A stretch of 5,333 nucleotides of DNA from Chloroflexota bacterium (lineage in GTDB: Bacteria; Chloroflexota; Dehalococcoidia; Plut-88900), in NCBI GenBank assembly GCA_022566235.1, contig JADFJI010000182.1:1-5333 (forward strand), in the 5' to 3' direction. The number at the start of each line of letters is the position of its first letter. The first letter of the stretch is position 1. This document shows positions 1-5,226 of the stretch, one piece after another. The position numbers and the translations under genes are program-made. The notes under the pieces were generated by a model that was not told the origin of the DNA, did not search any database, and was given only the letters and a program-made list of their open reading frames with translations.

Positions 1-173
1 TGGCCGAGGGCGAGACCTTCGGCCTCCTCGGCTACGACGGTTCCGGCAAGACCACTGTAATCCGCCTGCTCCTTGGACTGATTCGGCCCACCCGCGGCGG
101 AGCGGACGTGCTGGGGGACGATCCGTACGAAGGTGTGGAGGTCGGGCCAGGAGGACTCGACGTATTCGTCTAG
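1..173 (+). pseudogene. ABC transporter ATPase, fragment (5' end outside window, 3' part missing)
   Basis: Reading from position 3 in frame, the 56 codons before the TAG at 171-173 begin with a typical ABC nucleotide-binding core. A Walker A loop GYDGSGKTT lies at 30-56, followed by the usual helix and the pattern LLLGLIRPTRGGADVLGDDP to about 125. In intact ATPases of the drug/lipid export type this is followed by about 200 residues with the Q-loop, LSGGQ signature, Walker B and H-switch. None of these occurs here, so the gene is cut off about 60-70 residues into the domain. The Walker A has Tyr-Asp where Pro-Asn is usual. The last 15 codons do not look like the family and lie antisense to the oxidase gene at 1-500. 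The start is beyond the left edge. I infer a non-functional remnant left by a deletion or rearrangement; an assembly chimera would look the same. The family call is firm, the pseudogene call moderate. Confidence 0.7.
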
Positions 174-500
174 CTTAGACTCTTCTATGTAAAGCCGGGA
201 GATGTCCTTCGCCTCCTGTAGCCCTGAGTCGTCGAGCTGATTGGAGACGTGAGCGTTTCCACGTATAAGTACGGCGGCGAAAGGAGGACGTTCCTCTTGC
301 ACCGAGAAGGCAACGCGCCCGTCCATCTCTACGTTCTTAACCCATATGCGGCTTTTCTCGGTCCAGATGTTGATCGTGGTTCCATCGTAGCGAAACCAGA
401 CTGGGCTTACCTGGGGAGAGCCGTCTTTGCGGATGGTCGAGAGGACTCCTACTCGTCCCTGATTTAGGAACTCCCTCAACTCTGCCGGATTCATCGACAC
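1..500 (-). CDS. Pyridoxamine 5'-phosphate oxidase-family (split-barrel flavin/F420-type) protein, 3' end open at window edge
   Basis: A minus-strand frame from GTG at 500-498 runs 166 codons without a stop to the left edge. Residues 1-134 resemble the small PPOX/split-barrel family, which binds FMN, F420 or haem and reduces or oxidises small substrates in the cytosol. Visible family features are a helix MNPAELREFLNQG, the strand pair GVLSTIRKDGSPQVSPVWF (residues 18-36), IWTEKSRIWVKNV (45-57), a strand GRVAFSV (61-67), ERPPFAAVLIRGNAHV (70-85) and a closing FVRIVPQHVR (124-133). About 130-140 residues is the family's normal size, so the fold is essentially complete. The remaining frame, left of about position 100, reads antisense through the ABC fragment and is probably not native sequence. 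The GTG start is chosen because GGAGG at 507-511 sits 6 nt upstream; the ATG at 494-492 would be 12 nt away. Cofactor and substrate cannot be told from sequence. It lies downstream of dnaJ on the same strand but with its own promoter. Confidence 0.78.
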   Translation of the reverse strand, partial: MSMNPAELREFLNQGRVGVLSTIRKDGSPQVSPVWFRYDGTTINIWTEKSRIWVKNVEMDGRVAFSVQEERPPFAAVLIRGNAHVSNQLDDSGLQEAKDISRLYIEESKLDEYVESSWPDLHTFVRIVPQHVRSAAGGPNQSKEQADYSGLAGTVVAEEAEGLALG

Positions 501-506
501 GTTCTT

Positions 507-511
507 CCTCC
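507..511 (-). promoter_or_regulatory. Ribosome binding site for the PPOX-family gene
   Basis: GGAGG on the minus strand is separated by 6 nt from GTG at 500-498. This spacing favours the GTG over the ATG two codons further in. Confidence 0.65.
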
Positions 512-554
512 ACGCAAAGAGTTCCTGTCGCTTAAAAGGCAGAACTCAGTGCAG

Positions 555-560
555 ATTATA
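555..560 (-). promoter_or_regulatory. -10 element upstream of the PPOX-family gene
   Basis: A perfect TATAAT on the minus strand lies 54 nt before the GTG at 500, which would place transcription start near 548 and give a leader of about 48 nt. The -35 is poor: a TTGGTA lies 20 nt upstream and nothing better occurs at 16-18 nt. It suggests the oxidase gene is transcribed separately from the chaperone genes. Single-hexamer evidence only. Confidence 0.45.
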
Positions 561-843
561 TCTACGCACGCATCTTACCATACCAATTATCCGCCACTTG
601 TCCGATTGGATATGGGGATTGCGGGCTCGATAGAGGCCCTGTGGTCAGGAAGCAAGGTCGTCCGGCAGCCACGGAGCGTATGACCTGGGACGCTCTGCAT
701 GCAGTTAGGGCCTGCGTGGGAAAGCTGAAGAAGAGGGCCCCGCGATCGTCATGGAATCGATGGAAGGGGGTCGGGCCTGATGAGACCGATCACGGTGGAC
801 AGCGAGCTTACACTGGAGCGGGTGGAGGGCTAAGGGCAAGAGC
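561..843. other. Intergenic region with possible short gene remnants
   Basis: These 283 bases separate the dnaJ stop from the oxidase promoter. No full-length gene is visible on either strand, and I see no tRNA or rho-independent terminator (no GC-rich hairpin followed by a T run for the dnaJ transcript). On the plus strand two short frames look faintly coding. One ends GKAEEEGPAIVMESMEGGRA with TGA at 778-780. The other starts at the ATG at 780-782, overlapping that stop by one base, and encodes only 17 residues (MRPITVDSELTLERVEG) before TAA at 831-833. A purine-rich GGAAGGGGG at 762-770 precedes it. They could be decayed ends of former genes or chance. Confidence 0.4.
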
Positions 844-1965
844 CTACCTAAAGACTTCCCTTATCCTATCGAATATGCCTCTGCCGTTTCTGATTTCGAT
901 GTCTGGCTTTACGAGGGTACCGGCGAGCTCCTTGAACAGCTCCTGTTCTTTCTTGTTCAGGGTTTCGGGGGTAACCACGTTCACGGTGACCAGTTGGTCT
1001 CCCCGTCCTCCTCGTTTAAGTCGGTAGGCTCCCTTTCCCTTCAAGCGCAGGGCTTTTCCGTTTTGGATTCCAGCCGGTATCTTCAGCAGAACGGGGCCAT
1101 CGACCGTAGGCACTTCCACCTCATCTCCAAGAGCAGCCTGGGCCATGTTGAGGGGAAGGTCTAGTAGCACACTGTCACCCTCACGCCGGAAATAATCGTG
1201 GCCACGGATCTTCACCTTCACATAGAGGTTGCCGGCCGGACCGCCCTTCACACCCGCATCGCCTTCCCTGGATAGCCTTATCTGAGTGCCATCTTCGATA
1301 CCAGCCGGTATCTCGAGCGATATCCGCCGGTTAGCTTTCTCTATTCCGGTGCCACGACACTGGGTACAGGGGGTGGCAATCAAACGTCCCTCGCCACGAC
1401 ACTTATCGCAGGCGGCGACGTTAACAAACTGGCCGAACAGGCTTTGCTGCACCCTGCGGACCTTGCCGCTCCCGTTACACACATCGCAGGTGGATGATGG
1501 AGAGCTAGGTTCGCTGCGGCTGCCCCGGCACCGACTACAGACCTCCGTCCTCTGCACCTCTATTTCCCGATCGGCCCCGAAGACCCCCTCTTCAAAGGAG
1601 ATGGTGATGTTGTAATGCAGATCGACACCCCGCTGCGGGCCTGACCTAGCCCGGGCGGAGCCTCCGAAAAAGGCATCGAATATATCGCCGAATCCCCCAA
1701 ACCCACCCATGCCCTCGAATCCGCGACCAAATGGGGACCCTGCGGACCCGGCGTGGCCAAATCGATCATAGGCAGCCCGCTTGTCCGGGTCACTCAAGAC
1801 CTCGTAGGCCTCGTTGATCTCCTTGAATTTCGCCTCGGCGCCCGGGCTCTTGTTGCGATCGGGGTGAAAGCGAAGGGCCAGTCCACGAAACGCCTTCTTG
1901 ATCTCCTCCGCGGAGGCGTTCCGGGACACCTTTAGCAATTCATAGTAATCGATCTTTGTCGTCAT
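844..1965 (-). CDS. dnaJ: Molecular chaperone DnaJ (Hsp40, type I)
   Basis: DnaJ delivers unfolded proteins to DnaK and stimulates its ATPase in the cytosol. The 373-residue product has the full type I layout and usual length: a J domain (residues 5-70) with HPD at 34-36, a Gly/Phe-rich linker (about 73-105), a zinc domain with four CxxC motifs (C143/C146, C160/C163, C186/C189, C200/C203), and the C-terminal beta-sandwich substrate and dimerisation region. The first zinc repeat reads CSRCRGSR, lacking the final Gly of CxxCxGxG, but all eight cysteines remain. The tail (FKELAGTL, then a short segment ending in a basic helix) resembles Chloroflexota DnaJ proteins as I recall them. The start is ATG at 1965-1963, with a weak GGGA at 1973-1976. 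The gene is third in the hrcA-grpE-dnaJ series but is separated from grpE by 191 bp carrying its own promoter-like element; dnaK is missing from that gap. No CIRCE is seen directly before it. The identification is secure. Confidence 0.97.
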   Translation of the reverse strand: MTTKIDYYELLKVSRNASAEEIKKAFRGLALRFHPDRNKSPGAEAKFKEINEAYEVLSDPDKRAAYDRFGHAGSAGSPFGRGFEGMGGFGGFGDIFDAFFGGSARARSGPQRGVDLHYNITISFEEGVFGADREIEVQRTEVCSRCRGSRSEPSSPSSTCDVCNGSGKVRRVQQSLFGQFVNVAACDKCRGEGRLIATPCTQCRGTGIEKANRRISLEIPAGIEDGTQIRLSREGDAGVKGGPAGNLYVKVKIRGHDYFRREGDSVLLDLPLNMAQAALGDEVEVPTVDGPVLLKIPAGIQNGKALRLKGKGAYRLKRGGRGDQLVTVNVVTPETLNKKEQELFKELAGTLVKPDIEIRNGRGIFDRIREVFR

Positions 1966-1997
1966 ATACGCTTCCCGCTGGACAATCCTCCATCTCT

Positions 1998-2029
1998 ATT
2001 ATAAACCACTGTCATAGTGTATCTATCAA
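1998..2029 (-). promoter_or_regulatory. Candidate dnaJ promoter
   Basis: On the minus strand a perfect TATAAT (1998-2003) lies 32 nt before the dnaJ ATG. A TTGATA (2024-2029, five of six matches to TTGACA) lies upstream with a 20-nt spacer, longer than the usual 16-18. Transcription would start near 1991 with a leader of about 26 nt. It would let dnaJ be expressed independently of hrcA-grpE. The spacing weakens the call. Confidence 0.45.
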
Positions 2030-2156
2030 GCGTAGATTCTAATGATTTAGAGACGTTGAAAAAGTGGCAAACCTCTACCGGCTCGGAATCACTCGGGATG
2101 CAGGTGTGATACCTGGATAGGGGTGAACCTTTGACGGAGGCCCGGGCTGAAGCTAT

Positions 2157-2777
2157 CTAGCTGTCGCCCTGGTCCTGGCCAGGGGCCTCCTCTTCCTTCG
2201 CTTCCTCCTGCCTGTCGCCTTTGCCTACCTGCACCATCGCTGGTCGTAAGACCCTGTCGCGCAGCTTGTAACCCTTTTGCAACTCCTCCACCACCTTGCC
2301 GTCATCGCCCTCTCCGTACAAGACAGCTTCATGGAGGTTGGGGTCGAAATCTTGACCAAGGGCCTCCACTTTGGAAAGGCCGTGGGATTCCAAGATGGCA
2401 AGCAGTTTTTTGTGCATCATGAAGACGCCCTCCACCCACGTAATGCCCGTTATGCTGGAAGGCATGCTATTCTGAGCCCGTTCGAAGTCGTCAAGAATCG
2501 ATAACAGACTTGCTATCAGGGTGGCATTGGCGAATGTGGCCAACTCCTCCTTTTCCTGCTCCATCCGTTTTCTATAGTTAATGAGGTCGGCCTGGGCCCT
2601 CTGCCAGTTGGCTAGATTTCGCTCGGCTCGCTCTTTTTCCGCGGCCAGGGCCTCTTTTATCGATTCTGGGGCCGTCTCATCGACCACGGGTGCCTGGGCG
2701 GAGGCGGCCGAGTCTTCCTTTCCATTACCCGATTCGGAGGGAGGGTCTAGATTCTTTTCACTTTCATCGTCTCTCAT
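2157..2777 (-). CDS. grpE: Nucleotide exchange factor GrpE
   Basis: GrpE releases ADP from DnaK and acts as a thermosensor; it works as a cytosolic dimer. The 206-residue product has the family architecture: an acidic, disordered N-terminus (1-38), a long coiled-coil helix (about 40-82, ending INYRKRMEQEKEELA), the helical-bundle segment with LLSILDDFERA (91-101), and the C-terminal beta-wing. The wing carries the GrpE hallmark DFDPNLHEAV (143-152) and KGYKLRDRVLRPAMVQV (168-184). A charged, Glu-rich tail follows (188-206). The start is ATG at 2777-2775, 26 nt after the hrcA stop. There is no strong Shine-Dalgarno (only GGGA about 12 nt away), so translation may rely partly on coupling to hrcA. 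Co-transcription with hrcA from the CIRCE-controlled promoter is the simplest reading. Its partner dnaK is not encoded next to it here. The identification is secure. Confidence 0.97.
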   Translation of the reverse strand: MRDDESEKNLDPPSESGNGKEDSAASAQAPVVDETAPESIKEALAAEKERAERNLANWQRAQADLINYRKRMEQEKEELATFANATLIASLLSILDDFERAQNSMPSSITGITWVEGVFMMHKKLLAILESHGLSKVEALGQDFDPNLHEAVLYGEGDDGKVVEELQKGYKLRDRVLRPAMVQVGKGDRQEEAKEEEAPGQDQGDS

Positions 2778-2803
2778 GAATTATAAAGTCCCAAGCAGAT
2801 GCC

Positions 2804-3820
2804 TTACTGATAGACCTCGCCAACTACCTGGCTCATGAGGTTGGACAAGAACTGGACGGCAGGAATATTCCTACCGTAGTCCATACGCTTGGGTCCCAGC
2901 ACTCCGACCACACCGGTGACATGCCCGGCGACGCCGTATTCAGCTATGACAAGGCTGAAGTGGCGCATGCTGGCTTCCTGGAGCTCGCCACCTATGGAAA
3001 CCTGTACCCCTGGCCCGGTGTACACCTCTTCAACAATGCTCCGCAGATAGCCTCGCCGCTCCAGGATCTCCAGCACGGCGCGCAGTATCTCGGCTTCGGA
3101 GAACTCTGGTTGATCGAAAAGTTCAGATAGGCCATCGAAAAATAGCTCTTCATAACTCAGCCGCTCTTCGGCCTTCATCAGGTCTCTGGCCAGGTCAACG
3201 ATCTCTTCCTCCAGGGGTGTCAGCTCAGTATAGGTTACGTCGAGCTCCGCTGAGGTGACTCCCTCGAACACATCACTGAGCTTATTGCCCATCCTGATCA
3301 ACTCTTGCTGTGATACGGGTTCCGGCAAGGGAACGAGGTGCCGGATGATCTTGGTACCTTGCAGGATGAGAAGGAGCATCACCAGGAGCTCTTGAACGGG
3401 TACCAGGTCCAGGCGTTTAAGCCTCAACTGGGTCGCTTTGGGGGCCGTAATCAAGGCCAGGCTCCCTGTGAGTTTAGGCAGCGCTGTGGCGGCCAGACGG
3501 GCCAACTCTTCCTGGTCCAGATAGGTCCGACGGAGCTGCCGCTGGATGTTTTCCTTTTCTCTGGGAGCCAGATCTCTTCTTTCCGCTAGCCTTTCCACAT
3601 AGTGCCGATAGCCCTTATCGGTGGGAATGCCACCTGCAGAGGTGTGGGGCCTGGTGATGTACCCATCTTCTTCGAGGGCGGCCATCTCCATTCGTATGGT
3701 GGCGGGGCTTACCGATAGGCCCTGGTTGCCGGCTATGATCTGTGACCCAACGGGGGATACGGTATCAATATAGCCATTGACTATCGCCTTGAGCACTGCC
3801 TCTTTTCTTTTGGTTAACAA
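2804..3820 (-). CDS. hrcA: Heat-inducible transcription repressor HrcA
   Basis: HrcA is a dimeric repressor that binds CIRCE operators and shuts off chaperone genes at normal temperature; in studied bacteria GroEL keeps it active. The 338-residue product matches the usual length. An N-terminal winged helix (about 1-75) contains VGSQIIAG, the recognition-helix segment SPATIRMEMAALEEDGYI and the hallmark HTSAGGIPTDKGYRHYV (59-75). Family members usually have ATIRNEM and SAGRIPT, so Asn to Met and Arg to Gly changes are seen. A GAF-like and inserted dimerisation region follows, closing with VLGPKRMDYGRNIPAV and a hydrophobic C-terminal helix. The start is TTG at 3820-3818, fixed by AAGGAGG at 3826-3832 five nt upstream; there is no in-frame ATG nearby. 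It is first in the cluster, 26 nt before grpE. A CIRCE element and a consensus promoter lie directly upstream, so autoregulation is expected. The identification is secure. Confidence 0.97.
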   Translation of the reverse strand: MLTKRKEAVLKAIVNGYIDTVSPVGSQIIAGNQGLSVSPATIRMEMAALEEDGYITRPHTSAGGIPTDKGYRHYVERLAERRDLAPREKENIQRQLRRTYLDQEELARLAATALPKLTGSLALITAPKATQLRLKRLDLVPVQELLVMLLLILQGTKIIRHLVPLPEPVSQQELIRMGNKLSDVFEGVTSAELDVTYTELTPLEEEIVDLARDLMKAEERLSYEELFFDGLSELFDQPEFSEAEILRAVLEILERRGYLRSIVEEVYTGPGVQVSIGGELQEASMRHFSLVIAEYGVAGHVTGVVGVLGPKRMDYGRNIPAVQFLSNLMSQVVGEVYQ

Positions 3821-3825
3821 AAAGG

Positions 3826-3832
3826 CCTCCTT
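3826..3832 (-). promoter_or_regulatory. Strong ribosome binding site setting the hrcA TTG start
   Basis: AAGGAGG on the minus strand ends 5 nt before the TTG at 3820-3818. This near-perfect Shine-Dalgarno is the main evidence for a TTG start. Confidence 0.85.
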
Positions 3833-3865
3833 GTATAAGGTAGGGCCGTTAACGTTTTCTACGGT

Positions 3866-3892
3866 TTAGCACTCGCAATCGACGACTGCTAG
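3866..3892 (-). promoter_or_regulatory. CIRCE operator (HrcA binding site)
   Basis: The plus strand reads TTAGCACTC, nine spacer bases, then GACTGCTAG. The consensus is TTAGCACTC-N9-GAGTGCTAA, so one arm is perfect and the other has two mismatches in nine, with exact 9-bp spacing. It lies 46 bp upstream of the hrcA start and begins just downstream of the hrcA -10 element, so bound HrcA would cover the transcription start region. This is the standard position for autorepression of hrcA and the genes behind it. Confidence 0.92.
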
Positions 3893-3901
3893 TTTGCTAC
3901 G

Positions 3902-3930
3902 ACTTTATCAGCCCTCAGGAATGCTGTCAA
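3902..3930 (-). promoter_or_regulatory. Sigma-70-type promoter of hrcA-grpE
   Basis: On the minus strand a perfect -35 TTGACA (3925-3930) and a -10 TAAAGT (3902-3907, four of six) are separated by exactly 17 nt. Transcription should start near 3895, immediately before or at the edge of CIRCE. Housekeeping-type promoter plus CIRCE is the expected arrangement for a repressor-controlled heat-shock gene. Confidence 0.8.
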
Positions 3931-3934
3931 GGGC

Positions 3935-3963
3935 TTGCGCCGTCAAGGAGGCCTCCATATACT
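3935..3963 (+). promoter_or_regulatory. Candidate promoter of the beta-lactamase-fold gene
   Basis: The -10 TATACT (3958-3963, five of six) has a 17-nt spacer from a weak -35 TTGCGC (3935-3940, three of six). Transcription would start near 3970, leaving a leader of about 55 nt before the TTG at 4025. Its -35 is only four bases from the -35 of the leftward hrcA promoter. Confidence 0.5.
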
Positions 3964-4013
3964 GACTATATCGACCCTTGCATGGGTCAAAAGCAAACCT
4001 GAAAACACGGATC

Positions 4014-4018
4014 GGGAG
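4014..4018 (+). promoter_or_regulatory. Ribosome binding site for the beta-lactamase-fold gene
   Basis: GGGAG ends 6 nt before TTG at 4025-4027 and supports that codon as the start. The next codons encode DITWMG, where the family's conserved sequence begins. Confidence 0.6.
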
Positions 4019-4024
4019 AAACTT

Positions 4025-4675
4025 TTGGATATTACCTGGATGGGACGAAGGTGTTTCAGTATCAGAGGCAGGGACGTTACGATACTCACGGACCCCTACG
4101 GCGACGTTGCGGCCCGTCTGGGCAAGGGGCCGAAGGTAAGGGCGGTCACCTGCAGCCTCGGGGAAATGGACTGCAGCCTTCCTCCGGACGAAGACAAAAC
4201 CAGGCGGGTAATCACGGGCCCCGGAGAGTACGAGACGGCGGAGGTCCAGATCACAGGGGTTGGTACGGTACACGGCTCCCAAGACCCGGAGGCCGGAGAT
4301 GTGGCCGGGGGGAGAAACACCGTCTATTCCATAGAGGTGGAAGGCATAGTGATGTGCCACCTGGGAGACCTTCAGCAGGCCCTCACATCGGAGCAGGTGG
4401 AACGGCTGGGAAACGTTAGCATACTGATGGTGCCGGTGGGGAGCTTATCGTCTCTCAAGGCCTCTACGGACACCATCGGCCTGATGGAGCCGAGGTTGGT
4501 GGTACCCATGGACTATGAGGCCGCTGCCATCGAGAACAGGGACCCGAGCCAACCGATAATGCGTTTCCTGAAGGAGATGGGGGCACAAGATTCGGAGCCC
4601 CAGAGGCGGCTCCACGTGACACCTTCTACTCTTCCCCAGGATACCCAGGTGGCGATTCTGGAACTAGCCGACTAA
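4025..4675 (+). CDS. Metallo-beta-lactamase-fold protein (UlaG-like) with a degenerate metal site
   Basis: The 216-residue product resembles the small UlaG-like branch of the metallo-beta-lactamase fold, usually Zn- or Mn-dependent hydrolases. Landmarks are DITWMGRRCFSIRGRDVTILTDPYG (2-26), GPGEYE (65-70), RNTVYSIEVEGIVMCHLGDL (97-116), ILMVPVG (133-139), EPRLVVPMDY (155-164) and a closing EMG, EPQ, TQVAILE pattern. Active relatives carry GHxCF, SHxHxDH, HLGD and PMHY. Here these read GRRCF, SLGEMDC, HLGD and PMDY, so most metal-binding histidines are gone while D23, D49, H112 and D115 remain. Catalysis is doubtful; a structural, binding or altered role is inferred. The frame is open upstream to 3935, but TTG at 4025 is chosen for its ribosome binding site and fit to the family start. 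An AAGGAGG at 3945-3951 could alternatively serve a non-standard start near 3959. The gene diverges from hrcA and ends with its stop overlapping that of the convergent neighbour. Substrate unknown. Confidence 0.82.
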   Translation: MDITWMGRRCFSIRGRDVTILTDPYGDVAARLGKGPKVRAVTCSLGEMDCSLPPDEDKTRRVITGPGEYETAEVQITGVGTVHGSQDPEAGDVAGGRNTVYSIEVEGIVMCHLGDLQQALTSEQVERLGNVSILMVPVGSLSSLKASTDTIGLMEPRLVVPMDYEAAAIENRDPSQPIMRFLKEMGAQDSEPQRRLHVTPSTLPQDTQVAILELAD

Positions 4676-5226
4676 ACGCTCAGGCCCGGGCCCCATGACT
4701 TAGGCTTCAGGACCAGTAGCAGGGAACCGCCGACTACGGCGGCCAGCCCCGCGGCCCCAAGGGCCAGCCACAGGTTGCCCCAGGCCTGGTCCCCGGTCTG
4801 GGGCAACTCCGGGAAGTTCAGGTCAAGCTGTTTCTCAAGGAAGGTCCCCTCGACGAAGACCGCGGTCTCCACGGCCCGGACTCCGTCAGCGAAGAAGATG
4901 ATGGTAAGGCCCACCACGTCCTCTATGAACTGATACTCCACGGAAGGGTCTACGAAAAGTTCATTGTATCTGCCGTTCACCACCTCAACCGAATGCAGTG
5001 GCTCGGCCATTCCCACCCGGGCGGTTATCTTGGTCCCATCAGGGGCGGGTTTGCCGCCGATGGTGGCAGTGCCCGAATAGATGATGGGGAAGGGCGGCTG
5101 GGCCGAGGCGGCGCCCGTCCACGAGAACCACACTACCGCCAGGGCTGCGAGAGCCAAAAGGCCCGCGGCCCATGCTCGTTTTCTATCCGCACCGGGCAAA
5201 AGCAGCTTATTTCTGGTTCGGTTCAT
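4672..5226 (-). CDS. Predicted secreted surface protein with LPxTG-type C-terminal anchor
   Basis: The 184-residue product has four parts. A basic N-terminus and hydrophobic stretch (about 17-36) end in ASA (40-42), a good signal-peptidase I site. A beta-rich domain (about 48-138) contains YSGTATIGGKPAPDGTKITARVG and a later GRYNELF strand, resembling small carboxypeptidase-regulatory/Ig-like surface domains. LPQTG follows at 141-145. A hydrophobic helix (about 152-173) and a short tail containing KPK come last. This order matches sortase substrates, where the protein is cut after Thr and linked to the cell envelope; without a sortase it would stay membrane-anchored. The final tail GPGLSV is less basic than usual. 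The start is ATG at 5226-5224, with GGAGG at 5230-5234 only 3 nt away. The frame extends to a TTG at 5313, which would add 29 residues before the signal peptide and is less likely. It converges on the beta-lactamase-fold gene with overlapping stops. Specific function unknown. Confidence 0.75.
   Translation of the reverse strand: MNRTRNKLLLPGADRKRAWAAGLLALAALAVVWFSWTGAASAQPPFPIIYSGTATIGGKPAPDGTKITARVGMAEPLHSVEVVNGRYNELFVDPSVEYQFIEDVVGLTIIFFADGVRAVETAVFVEGTFLEKQLDLNFPELPQTGDQAWGNLWLALGAAGLAAVVGGSLLLVLKPKSWGPGLSV

Larger units (their letters stand above)
3823..3954. repeat. 11-bp inverted repeat bracketing the hrcA control region
   Basis: AGGCCTCCTTG at 3823-3833 is the exact reverse complement of CAAGGAGGCCT at 3944-3954; the arms are 110 bp apart. 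The left arm is the hrcA ribosome binding site. The right arm lies between the -35 and -10 of the rightward promoter and is outside both predicted transcripts. Function unknown; because Shine-Dalgarno-like sequence is common, chance is possible. Confidence 0.35.

Noticed and set aside
695..704. Perfect palindrome CTGCATGCAG
   Set aside because: Ten bases with no repeat elsewhere in the window and no promoter or gene start nearby; likely chance.
641..1027. 128-codon plus-strand open frame entering dnaJ
   Set aside because: Its second half is antisense to the secure dnaJ gene, and its first half resembles no family I know.
2058..2085. Possible rho-independent terminator between grpE and dnaJ (T run on the minus strand after a GGTA/TGCC pairing)
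   Set aside because: The stem would be four pairs including a wobble, and the T run is only five bases.
2101..2115. CAGGT-gtgat-ACCTG hairpin in the grpE-dnaJ spacer
   Set aside because: A five-pair stem with no T tract and no conserved context; too small to call.
2780..2785. Perfect TATAAT on the minus strand just before grpE
   Set aside because: It ends two bases before the grpE ATG, so transcription would start inside the gene; a chance AT-rich spacer is more likely.
3908..4360. 150-codon minus-strand open frame opposite the beta-lactamase-fold gene
   Set aside because: Antisense shadow of a recognisable gene; it also runs through the divergent promoter region.
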